A stretch of DNA of 64,000 nucleotides from Taibaiella sp965229095 (GTDB taxonomy: Bacteria; Bacteroidota; Bacteroidia; Chitinophagales; Chitinophagaceae): assembly GCA_965229095.1 (NCBI GenBank), contig OZ245855.1, positions 2,046,001 through 2,110,000 of the forward strand, written 5' to 3'. Shown here piece by piece: positions 36,021 through 44,913 of the stretch (positions within the stretch are counted from its first letter, which is position 1; the number at the start of each line of letters is the position of its first letter). The position numbers and the translations under genes were made by a program. The notes below the pieces were generated by a model. The model searched no databases. It was not told the origin of the DNA and worked only from the letters and a program-made list of their open reading frames with translations.

Positions 36021-36023
36021 TCC

Positions 36024-36872
36024 ATGACCGCCTTTACTGCACTTTTAAAAAATGAGCTGATCAAGATAAGCCGCCGGCCCAGGAGCTATATCGGCTTTGG
36101 CGTGATCACCTTTATATGCCTCATGCTGCAGTTTGCCTTTCACCAGGATGGCAGTAACATTTTGTCCTTCGTAACGCAGCAGCTCGAAAACTCCTTTGCC
36201 ATACAAGGCAAAATACTAAACGGTAACCTTGTTTGCTTTATCCTGCTGCAAACCCTTATCGTGCAATTACCTTTACTGGTGGCCCTGGTCACGGGCGATA
36301 TCATGTCGGGTGAGACTGCATCCGGTACGATACGTTTCCTGCTTACCCGCCCGGCCTCACGCATAAAGATCGTGCTGGCCAAATGGGTAGCCAGCCTGAT
36401 CTATACCCTGGTACTGCTGTTGTGGCTGGGCGTGCTGGCCCTGTTCCTGTCCAGGGCCATATTCGGCCAGAGCGATATGATCGCCATGACCAGCGATTCC
36501 CTTACCATTATTGCAGCAGACGATATCAACTGGCGATACGGTTTTGCCTTCCTCATCGCTTTCCTGTCGCTCTCCCTGATCGCATCCCTGGCCAATATGC
36601 TTTCCGTCATCATGGACAATTCCATTACACCCATTGTTACGGTAATGGCCACTGTAATCATCTTCACGATCATCGGCACCTTTGAGGCGCCCATATTCGA
36701 CGCCATACGCCCTTACCTGTTTACCACCCATATGATTTCCTGGCGCAGCATGTTTGAAGAACCTATACCCAAAGCCGACATCATCCGGTCCTGTTATATC
36801 CTGCTGGCCCATATTGCCGTGTTCCTGGGCGTATCCCTCTTTTTCTTTAACCGGAAAGATGTGATTAGTTAG
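36024..36872 (+). CDS. ABC-2 type transporter permease
   Basis: This 282-residue membrane protein has six predicted helices (for example LVCFILLQTLIVQLPLLVALV, TIRFLLTRPASRIKIVLAKWVASL). The conserved cytoplasmic element SGTIRFLLTRPASR is typical of ABC-2 permeases that work with BcrA-type ATPases. It starts three bases after the ATPase stop, so the two form one transporter. A large loop between helices 3 and 4 is predicted outside. Substrate unknown. Confidence 0.9.
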   Translation: MTAFTALLKNELIKISRRPRSYIGFGVITFICLMLQFAFHQDGSNILSFVTQQLENSFAIQGKILNGNLVCFILLQTLIVQLPLLVALVTGDIMSGETASGTIRFLLTRPASRIKIVLAKWVASLIYTLVLLLWLGVLALFLSRAIFGQSDMIAMTSDSLTIIAADDINWRYGFAFLIAFLSLSLIASLANMLSVIMDNSITPIVTVMATVIIFTIIGTFEAPIFDAIRPYLFTTHMISWRSMFEEPIPKADIIRSCYILLAHIAVFLGVSLFFFNRKDVIS

Positions 36873-36994
36873 AGGTTAGATTTTAGATATCAGATTTTAG
36901 ACGTTAGATATTGATTTAGCCGTTTCTTTTAAACAATAAACAAACTTATTTACAACTTATCACTGAATACTTATCACTAACCACTAACTACTAC
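36873..36994. repeat. A/T-rich low-complexity spacer with repeated TTAGA units
   Basis: Short irregular repeats fill this 122-base spacer. AGATTTTAGA- and TTAGAT-type units occur several times at 36876-36930, and CTTATCACT/ACTAAC units at about 36957-36993. No gene or clear promoter box is visible. Such TTAGAT-rich stretches look like intergenic spacer repeats; function unknown. Confidence 0.5.
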
Positions 36995-37696
36995 ATGAAA
37001 CACATCATCGCCTTCCTGCTTTGCTTTTGCTCGCTTACGGTTTTTGCCACCGAAGATGCGCAAAGCATTATTGCAGGTGTCAACAAGAAATTCGGACAGG
37101 TAAACGACTATACCGCCGATGCCTACATGGTATTCAATATACCTGGTGTAAAGATCAAAAGCCTTAACGGAAAGGCTTTCTACAAAAAGCCGGATAAGTT
37201 CCGGATAAAGGCCAAAGGCATTTTTTTCCTGCCGAAACAAAACATGGCCCAGCAAATGAATACCATGCTGGCCGATACGAAATCGTACACGGCAGTACTC
37301 TCCGGCTATGAAAACATAGGCGCCGTAAAATGCGCTGTGATCAATGTGATCCCTTTGAAAACCGATGGAGAGCTCATTATTTCCAAGCTATGGATAGACC
37401 CGGTCAACTCCCTCATCATGCGCTCACAGATCACGACCAAGAACAACGGTACCGTGGAAACCTTCAATACTTTCGGGAGCAACACCAGCCAGGCATTGCC
37501 CAGCCGCATCGAAGTAAGGGTAGAAACCGGGAAGTTCAAAGTACCCAAAATGTTCGCAGCCGATATCAATAAAAGTAGCGCCGATAAATCCAAAGCGCCC
37601 GTACAGAAATACGGGACCATACAGATCAATTTCAGTAATTACAAAGTGAACACCAAACTGAAAGAAGAAGTGTTCACCGAGAAAGAGGAAGAATAG
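36995..37696 (+). CDS. LolA-like outer-membrane lipoprotein carrier family protein
   Basis: This 233-residue periplasmic protein has a signal peptide (MKHIIAFLLCFCSLTVFA). The fold pattern of LolA/LolB-like proteins follows: DYTADAYMVFNIPGVKIKSL, GKAFYKKPDKFRIKAKGIFF, then LWIDPVNSLIMRSQITTKNN. Such proteins carry lipids or lipoproteins through the periplasm in an open beta-barrel. It lies 122 bases after the ABC-2 permease and may be its own unit, with a terminator following. The charged tail KEEVFTEKEEE is unusual. It could also belong to a related outer-membrane lipoprotein-sorting family. Confidence 0.75.
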   Translation: MKHIIAFLLCFCSLTVFATEDAQSIIAGVNKKFGQVNDYTADAYMVFNIPGVKIKSLNGKAFYKKPDKFRIKAKGIFFLPKQNMAQQMNTMLADTKSYTAVLSGYENIGAVKCAVINVIPLKTDGELIISKLWIDPVNSLIMRSQITTKNNGTVETFNTFGSNTSQALPSRIEVRVETGKFKVPKMFAADINKSSADKSKAPVQKYGTIQINFSNYKVNTKLKEEVFTEKEEE

Positions 37697-37721
37697 TTTT
37701 TGTTTTTTGTTTTTTTGTTAC

Positions 37722-37754
37722 GCCGCAGGTTTGTTTAAGCCTGTGGCTTTTTTT
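37722..37754 (+). terminator. Rho-independent terminator
   Basis: GCCGCAGG (37722-37729) pairs with CCTGTGGC (37740-37747, one G-U pair) around a ten-base loop, followed by seven T. It ends the LolA-like gene transcript 25 bases after the stop. Confidence 0.8.
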
Positions 37755-37779
37755 AAACTAAAAAGGAGAAATTTGATAA

Positions 37780-38331
37780 GTGAACGAAACAAAAATGGTT
37801 TATCGGCACAAGTCAGTTAGTGATCACAATAAAACAAATCGGACACCACTTACCTTGAAGTACTTGTCGCTACTTTTATTGCTCTTGCTGCAAATGGCTC
37901 TTGCAAAGGCTCAGGTGAGTTGTGGCATACCTTTTCCACCTAAAAACCTGCGACCGGATACGATAACGACTTACTCGTTTTCAGAACACACAGTTCCTGT
38001 TTCCCAGTTTCCGGACGCTGAACCTACCTCTAATTACAGCTTTAAGACAAGCAGGTTTCAAATGACTTGGATGCCTGTAAAAACTAGCGACATTAACTAT
38101 TTCATCGCCGGCAGTACAAGATACTCTCCCGGATACCAATCTGTGGACACCACTAAACTTACTCTTTGGGGTAAAGAACATCTTGCTGTCCTTCTCCAAA
38201 AAAAGAAAGCATATGCAGTCTTTATTTTCCAACCAGGGCTGCAACATCAGACAATCTATCTACTTAAATTCAAGGGTAAAAAGAATAGGATCCCAGCTTC
38301 ACGTTACCTGGAAACATACTTTGTCCGCTGA
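37780..38331 (+). CDS. Small secreted hypothetical protein
   Basis: This 183-residue protein (178 if ATG 37795 is used) is not recognised. An AGGAG lies 11 bases before GTG 37780, which favours that start. A long N-terminal segment with LKYLSLLLLLLLQMALAKAQ acts as a signal peptide or anchor, with cleavage near KAQ. The mature part has LTLWGKEHLAVLLQKKKAYA and many Tyr, Ser and Lys. It lies between a terminator and the his operon promoter, so it is its own unit. Confidence 0.65.
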   Translation: MNETKMVYRHKSVSDHNKTNRTPLTLKYLSLLLLLLLQMALAKAQVSCGIPFPPKNLRPDTITTYSFSEHTVPVSQFPDAEPTSNYSFKTSRFQMTWMPVKTSDINYFIAGSTRYSPGYQSVDTTKLTLWGKEHLAVLLQKKKAYAVFIFQPGLQHQTIYLLKFKGKKNRIPASRYLETYFVR

Positions 38332-38382
38332 ATAATAATGGTTGGATCTGACAGCCGGCTTTGCTAAAAAACAAAATTTTTC

Positions 38383-38412
38383 TTGGCAATTTAAAATACT
38401 TGCCTACTTTTG
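38383..38412 (+). promoter_or_regulatory. Predicted promoter of the histidine operon
   Basis: TTGG (38383-38386) and TACTTTTG (38405-38412, exact TAnnTTTG) are separated by 18 bases. Transcription would start near 38418-38420, just before the His-rich leader peptide. Confidence 0.7.
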
Positions 38413-38434
38413 CCTCCGTACAAGCGATACAACT

Positions 38435-38506
38435 ATGTCTTTTATTCAATTACATCATCATCATTTTCATACCGGCACTCAGCCAGGTGGAAATGTATTG
38501 GTGTAA
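38435..38506 (+). CDS. hisL: His operon leader peptide
   Basis: This 23-codon open frame reads MSFIQLHHHHFHTGTQPGG and ends NVLV-stop. Five of codons 7-12 are His (CAT four times, TTT, CAT). It sits between the predicted promoter and a terminator, and the hisG start is 95 bases further on. Low charged His-tRNA would stall the ribosome on these codons and change RNA folding so that the operon is read, the classic attenuation design. A possible antiterminator is ACTCAG (38477-38482) pairing with CTGAGT (38532-38537). The symbol is used by analogy with the enterobacterial leader. Confidence 0.88.
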   Translation: MSFIQLHHHHFHTGTQPGGNVLV

Positions 38507-38523
38507 CCTTAACCATAATTTTC

Positions 38524-38555
38524 AAACCCGTCTGAGTAAATCAGACGGGTTTTTT
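38524..38555 (+). terminator. Attenuator terminator of the histidine operon
   Basis: A 12-bp perfect stem, AAACCCGTCTGA (38524-38535) with TCAGACGGGTTT (38541-38552), has a five-base loop and a six-T run. It lies 18 bases after the leader peptide stop and 47 before hisG, so it stops transcription before the structural genes when histidine is plentiful. Confidence 0.9.
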
Positions 38556-38601
38556 AATGCCCCTACGTCCAGGTTTACTCAGGCACATCATTTCCAACAA
38601 G

Positions 38602-39459
38602 ATGAATAACCTGAAACTGGCCGTCCAGAAAAACGGGAGGCTGAGCGAAAAATCACTGGAGCTGCTCAAAGCTTGCGGCATCAGGCTTTCCAACGGCGAT
38701 CGCAAACTAAGGGCTACCTCCTCCAACTTTCCTTTGGAAGTCCTGTTCCTGCGCGACGACGATATCCCGCAATATGTAGAGCAAGGTGTTGCCGATATTG
38801 GCATCCTGGGCGAAAATGAAGTATGGGAAAAAGCCCGCAAGGTCGATACCCTCGACAAGCTGGGCTTTGCAGCCTGCAGGCTGTCCCTGGCCATTCCCAA
38901 AGAAGAGACGTATACTGGCCCCGCTTATTTTAGCGGGAAGAAAGTGGCTACCAGCTATCCCCGCATCCTGCAGCATTTCTTCAAGCAACAGCAGATTATG
39001 GCAGAGATAGAAGAGATCGGGGGCAGCGTGGAAATAGCGCCCGGTATAGGCCTGGCACAGGGCATCTTCGACATCGTGAGCACCGGCAGCACCCTGATGA
39101 TGAACGGGCTTAAGGAAGTGGAAACCGTGATGCAAAGCGAGGCTGTGATCATTGCCTGTCCTGCGATGCAGCCCGGACCGCTCGCCATACTCGAACAACT
39201 ACGCTTCCGCATCGATGCCGTACGCAAAGCCACCGAGAACAAATACATCTTATTGAACGCGCCCGATAACGCACTGGAAAAGATCACGGCCATTATACCC
39301 GGCATGAAAAGCCCTACCATACTGCCTTTGGCTAAAGAAGGATGGAGCAGCATCCACTCCGTGGTCAGCGAAGATGTGTTCTGGGAAGTGATCGGGCAAT
39401 TAAAAAATGCCGGGGCCGAAGGTATTCTCGTTATCCCAATTGAAAAAATGATACGCTAA
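38602..39459 (+). CDS. hisG: ATP phosphoribosyltransferase, long form
   Basis: HisG catalyses the first step of histidine synthesis, joining ATP and PRPP, and is the usual target of histidine feedback. The 285-residue length is that of the long form with its own C-terminal regulatory ACT-like domain, so no HisZ partner is needed. Motifs include LKLAVQKNGRLSEKSLELL, DIGILGENEVWEK and the PRPP-binding DIVSTGSTLMMNGL. ATG 38602 starts right at the conserved N-terminus; upstream in-frame codons overlap the attenuator. The hisD ATG follows the stop directly. Confidence 0.96.
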   Translation: MNNLKLAVQKNGRLSEKSLELLKACGIRLSNGDRKLRATSSNFPLEVLFLRDDDIPQYVEQGVADIGILGENEVWEKARKVDTLDKLGFAACRLSLAIPKEETYTGPAYFSGKKVATSYPRILQHFFKQQQIMAEIEEIGGSVEIAPGIGLAQGIFDIVSTGSTLMMNGLKEVETVMQSEAVIIACPAMQPGPLAILEQLRFRIDAVRKATENKYILLNAPDNALEKITAIIPGMKSPTILPLAKEGWSSIHSVVSEDVFWEVIGQLKNAGAEGILVIPIEKMIR

Positions 39460-40740
39460 ATGGAAAAGATCATTTATCCCCCGAAGAATACCTGGCCGGC
39501 ACTTGTCCAAAGGCCTGCAGCAGCGCAGGAAGACCTGTTCCAATTGGCGGAAAGTATTTTTGAGGATGTAAAAGCCAACGGTGATGCTGCCGTTCAAAAA
39601 TACGGCCGCTTGTATGATAAGGCAGATGCCCGTGTATCGCGTATCAGTCCCACGCAGATCAGTGATGCCATCCGGCTGGTACCCGAAAACCTGAAGCAGG
39701 CCATACAACTAGCTGCCGGTAATATCACCCGATTCCATGCTGCACAGGCAACAGCAGGGCAAGTGATCGAAACCACTGCAGGTGTCTATTGCTGGAGCGA
39801 AAGCAGGGCCATTGATACCGTTGGCCTGTATATACCGGGAGGATCGGCGCCTTTGTTCTCAACCGTATTAATGCTGGGCATACCCGCAAAGCTGGCAGGC
39901 TGTAAAGAGATCGTCCTCTGCAGTCCCACCGACAGGGAAGGCAATATGCACCCGGCAGTATTGTATGCCGCAAGCCTGGTGGGCGTTACTGCCATTTTCG
40001 GTATCGGCGGTATGCAGGCCATAGCGGCTATGGCTCTGGGTACGGCAACCGTGCCCAAAGTGGATAAGCTCTTCGGGCCAGGCAACCAGTATGTAACGGC
40101 AGCCAAGCAATGGGCACAGCTAAAAGGTACGGCCATTGATATGCCAGCCGGCCCCAGCGAAGTGTTGATCATTGCCGGGATGACCTGCAACACCGCTTTC
40201 GTAGCAGCCGATCTTTTATCGCAGGCCGAGCACGGCCCCGACAGCCAGGTGATGCTGTTATCCGACAACAAGCAAGTGATCGACCAGGTGCTGGAAGAGC
40301 TGGAACAACAAGTAAACCTGCTCCCGAGAAAGGACATTGCCCTGAGCGCCCTGCAAAACAGCAAGGCCATACTATTGCCTTCGGTAAAAGATTGTATCGA
40401 CTTCAGCAATTTGTACGCCCCCGAACACCTGATACTGGCACTCGAACAGGCAAAAGCATATGCCGAAAACATTACCCATGCCGGTTCTGTATTCCTGGGC
40501 AATTACAGTTGCGAAAGCGCCGGCGATTATGCCAGTGGCACCAACCATACCTTGCCTACCAATAGCTTTGCCCGTAGCTACAGCGGCATCACACTGGATG
40601 CTTTCAACAAGAAGATCAGCTTCCAGGAGCTTACTGCCGAAGGCCTGCGCAACATCGGTCCGGCCATAGAGCTTATGGCCGAAGCCGAACAACTATATGC
40701 ACACAAAAATGCTGTCACCCTGAGACTAAAAAATATTTGA
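39460..40740 (+). CDS. hisD: Histidinol dehydrogenase
   Basis: HisD (426 residues) makes the last two oxidations from histidinol to histidine with NAD and zinc. Family signatures visible are VGLYIPGGSAPLFSTVLMLG, FGPGNQYVTAAKQWA, DMPAGPSEVLIIA, DLLSQAEHGPDSQ and the C-terminal catalytic region YAPEHLIL. The length is typical. It starts at the base after the hisG stop codon, so translation is coupled. Confidence 0.97.
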   Translation: MEKIIYPPKNTWPALVQRPAAAQEDLFQLAESIFEDVKANGDAAVQKYGRLYDKADARVSRISPTQISDAIRLVPENLKQAIQLAAGNITRFHAAQATAGQVIETTAGVYCWSESRAIDTVGLYIPGGSAPLFSTVLMLGIPAKLAGCKEIVLCSPTDREGNMHPAVLYAASLVGVTAIFGIGGMQAIAAMALGTATVPKVDKLFGPGNQYVTAAKQWAQLKGTAIDMPAGPSEVLIIAGMTCNTAFVAADLLSQAEHGPDSQVMLLSDNKQVIDQVLEELEQQVNLLPRKDIALSALQNSKAILLPSVKDCIDFSNLYAPEHLILALEQAKAYAENITHAGSVFLGNYSCESAGDYASGTNHTLPTNSFARSYSGITLDAFNKKISFQELTAEGLRNIGPAIELMAEAEQLYAHKNAVTLRLKNI

Positions 40741-40742
40741 TC

Positions 40743-41813
40743 ATGTTTTCCTTACAACAGCTTGTCCGTAAAAATATAGCCGCGCTGGAATCCTATACCA
40801 GCGCCCGTTCCGAGTTCAAAGGCACGGAAGGTATCTTCCTCGATGCCAACGAAAACCCTTACGGGCCTTACAACCGTTATCCCGATCCCCTCCAGCAGCT
40901 ATTAAAGCAGGAGCTGGCCCGGCAGAAAGGGGTACCTGCAGCCAACATCTTCATAGGCAATGGCAGCGATGAGATCATTGACCTCTGCCTCCGCATCTTT
41001 TGCGATCCGGGTAGAGACAAGGCGCTCACCTTTTCGCCCACCTATGGCATGTATGCAGTAGCGGCAGCCATAAACGATGTGGAACTGGTGTCCCTCCCGT
41101 TAGACAACGACTTCCGGATCGTATACCCTACCCTTTCTCCTTTGCTCGCGGACGAACGTTTGAAGATGCTCTTCATCTGCTCTCCCAACAATCCTACCGG
41201 CAATGGCCTGGAGGGTATTGAAAAAATACTGCAGCAGTTCAAAGGCATTGTGGTAGTAGATGAAGCCTATATTGATTTTTCGGATAGTCCTTCCCTTATC
41301 TCCCGGATCAACGATTACCCCAACCTCATCGTGGTGCAAACCCTGAGCAAGGCATGGGGACTGGCCGCTGCCAGGATCGGCATTGCCTATGCACAGCAGG
41401 AGATCATTGCTTTGCTCAACAAGATAAAGCCGCCATACAATGTAAGTACTTTAAACCAGGAAGCAGCCCTGGAAGCGCTTTCCGACAGGGAAGCTTTCGA
41501 AGCCAACAAAAGTATGATCCGTAAACAAAGGGCCTGGCTGGAAATGCAGCTCAAGCAATTGGGCATCGTCAAAAAAGTATATCCCTCCGAAGCCAATTTC
41601 CTGTTGGTCGAAATGGCTGACGCACCTGTTGTTTACGACGAACTCATAAAACGTAAAGTGATTACCCGCAACCGGCACAGCCAGGTAACCCATTGTATCC
41701 GGATCACCGTAGGCAGGCCCGAAGAGAACCAGGAACTGATCGATGCCCTGGCTCAAATCACATTATCTATACAGACACAAACAAAGTCAAATGAAAAAAG
41801 TACTCTTTATTGA
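40743..41813 (+). CDS. hisC: Histidinol-phosphate aminotransferase
   Basis: HisC (356 residues) is a PLP-dependent fold-type I aminotransferase that makes histidinol phosphate from imidazole acetol phosphate. It has DANENPYGPYNRYPDP at the N-terminus, the PLP-contact stretch VVVDEAYIDFS and the PLP lysine in TLSKAWGLAAARIG. ATG 40743 starts two bases after hisD. The 3' end overlaps hisB by 23 bases. A substrate-contact segment HCIRITVGRPEEN lies near the C-terminus. Confidence 0.96.
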   Translation: MFSLQQLVRKNIAALESYTSARSEFKGTEGIFLDANENPYGPYNRYPDPLQQLLKQELARQKGVPAANIFIGNGSDEIIDLCLRIFCDPGRDKALTFSPTYGMYAVAAAINDVELVSLPLDNDFRIVYPTLSPLLADERLKMLFICSPNNPTGNGLEGIEKILQQFKGIVVVDEAYIDFSDSPSLISRINDYPNLIVVQTLSKAWGLAAARIGIAYAQQEIIALLNKIKPPYNVSTLNQEAALEALSDREAFEANKSMIRKQRAWLEMQLKQLGIVKKVYPSEANFLLVEMADAPVVYDELIKRKVITRNRHSQVTHCIRITVGRPEENQELIDALAQITLSIQTQTKSNEKSTLY

Positions 41814-42882
41814 CCGCGACGGCACCCTGGTGATAGAACCACCCGAAGACTTCCAGGTAGATAGCCTGGAGAAGCTGGAATTCTATCCCGGCGTATTCCA
41901 ATACCTGTCCAGGATCGCTACAGAGCTGGATTACGAGCTGGTGATGGTGAGCAATCAGGACGGTCTCGGCACAGCTTCTTTCCCGGAAGAAAATTTCCTG
42001 CCCGTGCAGGAGCAGATCATCAGGGCTTTCCGCAACGAAGGCGTTGTCTTCAACGAGGTGCTCATCGACCGTTCCTTTGCCCATGAAAATAACCCGGGAC
42101 GCAAACCGGGCACCGCTATGCTGACGCACTATATTAAAGGCCCTTATCAACTGGATGCTTCTTATGTGATCGGCGACCGCGAAACGGATATACAACTGGC
42201 ACAAAACCTGGGCTGCAAGGCCATTTCCATAGGTTCCGAGCAAAAAGAAGGCGCTGCCTTGTGTACCACGCGATGGGCCGATATCTACCAATGGCTGAAA
42301 GCAATACCCAGAACGGCAAAGGTAACACGCAACACTTCCGAGACATCGGTCACCATCGGGCTTAACCTCGACGGTAGCGGTAAAAGCAAGATCAGCACAG
42401 GCATCGGCTTCCTGGACCATATGCTGGAACAAGTAGCCCGGCACGGCCTTATTGACCTGGATATAACAGCGAAGGGCGACCTGCATATCGACGAACATCA
42501 TACGGTAGAAGACGTTGCCCTTACCATGGGTATGGCCTTTAAGCAAGCCCTGGGTAGTAAAAAAGGCATTGCCCGTTACGGCTTCCTGCTGCCTATGGAC
42601 GATTGCCTGGCACAAGTGGCGATCGACTTCGGCGGCAGGCCCTGGCTGGTATGGGATGCGGTGTTTCATAGGGAAATGATAGGTAATATGCCTACGGAGC
42701 TGTTCTTCCATTTCTTTAAATCCTTCAGCGATAGTGCTGCCTGTAACCTTAACATCCAGGCCGGAGGCGATAACGAACACCATAAAATAGAAGCCATATT
42801 CAAAGCCTTTGCCAAAGCTCTTTACAGCGCCATACAGCTTACCGGCAACTATACCATACCCAGCACCAAAGGACAATTATGA
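41791..42882 (+). CDS. hisB: Bifunctional histidinol-phosphatase / imidazoleglycerol-phosphate dehydratase
   Basis: The fused 363-residue enzyme covers two steps of the pathway. The N-terminal HAD-type phosphatase has FIDRDGTLVIEP with the nucleophilic Asp and YVIGDRETDIQLA. The C-terminal dehydratase (from about residue 175) has GFLDHMLEQVARHG, DEHHTVEDVALTMG and the second metal-binding GGDNEHHKIEAIFKA. ATG 41791 lies within the end of hisC. This fusion is the same arrangement as in enterobacteria. hisH starts at the overlapping ATGA. Confidence 0.97.
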   Translation: MKKVLFIDRDGTLVIEPPEDFQVDSLEKLEFYPGVFQYLSRIATELDYELVMVSNQDGLGTASFPEENFLPVQEQIIRAFRNEGVVFNEVLIDRSFAHENNPGRKPGTAMLTHYIKGPYQLDASYVIGDRETDIQLAQNLGCKAISIGSEQKEGAALCTTRWADIYQWLKAIPRTAKVTRNTSETSVTIGLNLDGSGKSKISTGIGFLDHMLEQVARHGLIDLDITAKGDLHIDEHHTVEDVALTMGMAFKQALGSKKGIARYGFLLPMDDCLAQVAIDFGGRPWLVWDAVFHREMIGNMPTELFFHFFKSFSDSAACNLNIQAGGDNEHHKIEAIFKAFAKALYSAIQLTGNYTIPSTKGQL

Positions 42883-43457
42883 TAGCGATTATTCAATACA
42901 ATGCAGGCAACATACAATCCGTAGCCAATGCCCTGGAACGGCTGGACTATGCTTATCAGGTAACCGATAATGCCGCTGAGATAAAAGCTGCGGCTAAAGT
43001 AATACTGCCCGGCGTAGGAGAAGCAGGCTCTGCCATGACTTATCTTAAGGACAAAGGACTGGATCAGCTCATCCCCACCCTCACCCAGCCCGTACTGGGC
43101 ATCTGCCTGGGGCTGCAGCTGATGTGCCACTACACGGAAGAAGGCGCTGTCACCGGCATGAATATTTTTGACATAGCAGTACGACGCTTCCCGCCCGGCG
43201 AACGCGTGCCTCATATGGGATGGAACAATATGCAGGACCTGAAAGGCGGCTTATTCCAGGGTATCGGTACAGAAGACGATGTTTATTTCGTGCACAGCTA
43301 TTATGCCGCATGCTGCGCCCATACCATTGCAATCACAGATTATGTATTGCCCTTCAGCGCCGCTTTACAAAAGGATAATTTTTATGGCGTCCAGTTTCAC
43401 CCGGAGAAATCGGCCTTCAGCGGCAGTAAGATCCTTCAAAATTTTGTAGCATTATGA
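42879..43457 (+). CDS. hisH: Imidazole glycerol phosphate synthase, glutaminase subunit
   Basis: HisH (192 residues) releases ammonia from glutamine and passes it to HisF. The class I glutaminase triad is visible: nucleophilic Cys in LGICLGLQLMC, and His and Glu in GVQFHPEKSAFSG. N-terminal IIQYNAGNIQSVANALERL is typical. The ATG overlaps the hisB stop by four bases, and the stop overlaps the hisA ATG by four, so it is part of one coupled unit. Confidence 0.97.
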   Translation: MIAIIQYNAGNIQSVANALERLDYAYQVTDNAAEIKAAAKVILPGVGEAGSAMTYLKDKGLDQLIPTLTQPVLGICLGLQLMCHYTEEGAVTGMNIFDIAVRRFPPGERVPHMGWNNMQDLKGGLFQGIGTEDDVYFVHSYYAACCAHTIAITDYVLPFSAALQKDNFYGVQFHPEKSAFSGSKILQNFVAL

Positions 43458-44167
43458 ACATCATACCGGCCATCGACATCCTCAACGGAAAATGCGTACG
43501 CTTGTCCCAGGGCGATTACGCCAGCAGCAGGATATATGAAGAGCAACCCTTGGAAATGGCCAAGGCCATAGAAGCCGCCGGCATCAGGCGGATACACCTG
43601 GTAGACCTGGACGGCGCCCGTTCGCAGCACATCGTCAACTACGAAGTATTGCGCGCAATAGCCACAAAAACAAACTTGGAGATAGATTTCGGAGGCGGCC
43701 TGAAAAGCAGGGAAGATCTGGATAAGGCCTTCGATTGCGGCGCTGCACAACTGACGATAGGCAGTGTAGCGATAAGTCAACCCGAACTTTTCCTGGAATG
43801 GTTAGCAGCATATGGAGCCAACAAGATCATACTGGGGGCCGATTGCCGCGACCGCCAGCCCGCAGGCCAGGGTTGGCTTACAACAGGCGACCCCGACATC
43901 GTGACCTTTATCAAAGACTACAACCGGCAAGGCGTAAGCACCGTGATCTGTACCGACATTGCCAAAGACGGCATGCTGCAAGGACCTTCCTTCGCCTTGT
44001 ACGAAGAGATATTACAAACCACGCCCCTGCAATTGATCGCCAGCGGCGGCATTACGACGATACAGGACCTCCGGGACCTGAAGCAGATCGGCTGCAGCGG
44101 GGCGATCATCGGTAAGGCATTATACGAAGGCTATATCAGCCTGGAAAAATTAAGTACCTTATGCTAA
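43454..44167 (+). CDS. hisA: ProFAR isomerase
   Basis: HisA (237 residues) is a TIM-barrel isomerase acting on phosphoribosylformimino-AICAR phosphate. It starts MNIIPAIDILNGKCVRLSQG with the catalytic Asp of PAIDI. It also has IHLVDLDGA, DFGGGLKSREDL, the second catalytic Asp in CTDIAKDGMLQGPSF, and the phosphate site IASGGI. It overlaps hisH by four bases and hisF by seven. Homologous to HisF, with which it shares the two half-barrel phosphate sites. Confidence 0.97.
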   Translation: MNIIPAIDILNGKCVRLSQGDYASSRIYEEQPLEMAKAIEAAGIRRIHLVDLDGARSQHIVNYEVLRAIATKTNLEIDFGGGLKSREDLDKAFDCGAAQLTIGSVAISQPELFLEWLAAYGANKIILGADCRDRQPAGQGWLTTGDPDIVTFIKDYNRQGVSTVICTDIAKDGMLQGPSFALYEEILQTTPLQLIASGGITTIQDLRDLKQIGCSGAIIGKALYEGYISLEKLSTLC

Positions 44168-44913
44168 AGAAAAGGATTATTCCCTGTCTCGACATCAAAG
44201 ACGGCAGGACGGTAAAAGGCATACAATTTGATGGTCTTCGCGATGCCGGCGACCCTGTAGCCCTGGCGCAGCAATATGTGCGCGACGGCGCCGACGAGCT
44301 CGTGTTCCTGGATATCAGCGCCACACTGGAACAGCGGAAGACCCTGCCCGAGCTGGTCCGGCGGATCGCTTATGCCATCGACATTCCTTTTACCGTAGGC
44401 GGCGGCATTACTACTGTAGCCGATGCTGTAGCCCTGGTGCAGTCCGGCGCCGATAAGATCAGCATCAATACAGCTGCCGTGCTCAGACCGCAATTGATCG
44501 AAGAGCTTGCCTTGCGCCTGGGCAGCCAATGCATCACCGTAGCCGTGGATACCAAAGCCGTTGAAGGTACAGAACGGGTCTTTATCCGGGGAGGCAGCAC
44601 AGCTACTTCTTTAAAGACTATAGACTGGGTACAACAGGTAGCCACCTATGGCGCAGGAGAAATATTGCTGACTTCGATCAGCCGGGACGGCACCAAAAGC
44701 GGCTTCGACCTGGACACCACCGATGCGGTCTGCCGCAGGGTCAATATCCCGGTGATCGCATCGGGCGGTGCAGGCAGGCAGGAGGATTTCGGTTCCTTGT
44801 TCCGGGCAACAGGCGCTACGGCAGCACTCGCAGCCGGTATCTTCCACTTCGGGGAACTACGTATACCGGCCTTGAAAAATTATTTAAAAACGCAAAACAT
44901 CCCTTTACGATGA
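44161..44913 (+). CDS. hisF: Imidazole glycerol phosphate synthase, cyclase subunit
   Basis: HisF (250 residues) uses ammonia from HisH to form imidazole glycerol phosphate and AICAR. It begins MLKKRIIPCLDIKDGRTVKG with the catalytic Asp of CLDI, and has FLDISATLEQRKT, PFTVGGGIT, GADKISINTAAV, LLTSISRDGTKSGFDL (second catalytic Asp) and IASGGAGRQEDF. It is a normal-length TIM barrel. The start overlaps hisA and the stop overlaps hisIE. Confidence 0.97.
   Translation: MLKKRIIPCLDIKDGRTVKGIQFDGLRDAGDPVALAQQYVRDGADELVFLDISATLEQRKTLPELVRRIAYAIDIPFTVGGGITTVADAVALVQSGADKISINTAAVLRPQLIEELALRLGSQCITVAVDTKAVEGTERVFIRGGSTATSLKTIDWVQQVATYGAGEILLTSISRDGTKSGFDLDTTDAVCRRVNIPVIASGGAGRQEDFGSLFRATGATAALAAGIFHFGELRIPALKNYLKTQNIPLR

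Noticed and set aside
41767..42876. Long open frame antisense to hisB (369 codons, minus)
   Set aside because: Fully antisense to a certain gene, with no recognisable motif; hisB itself is clear.
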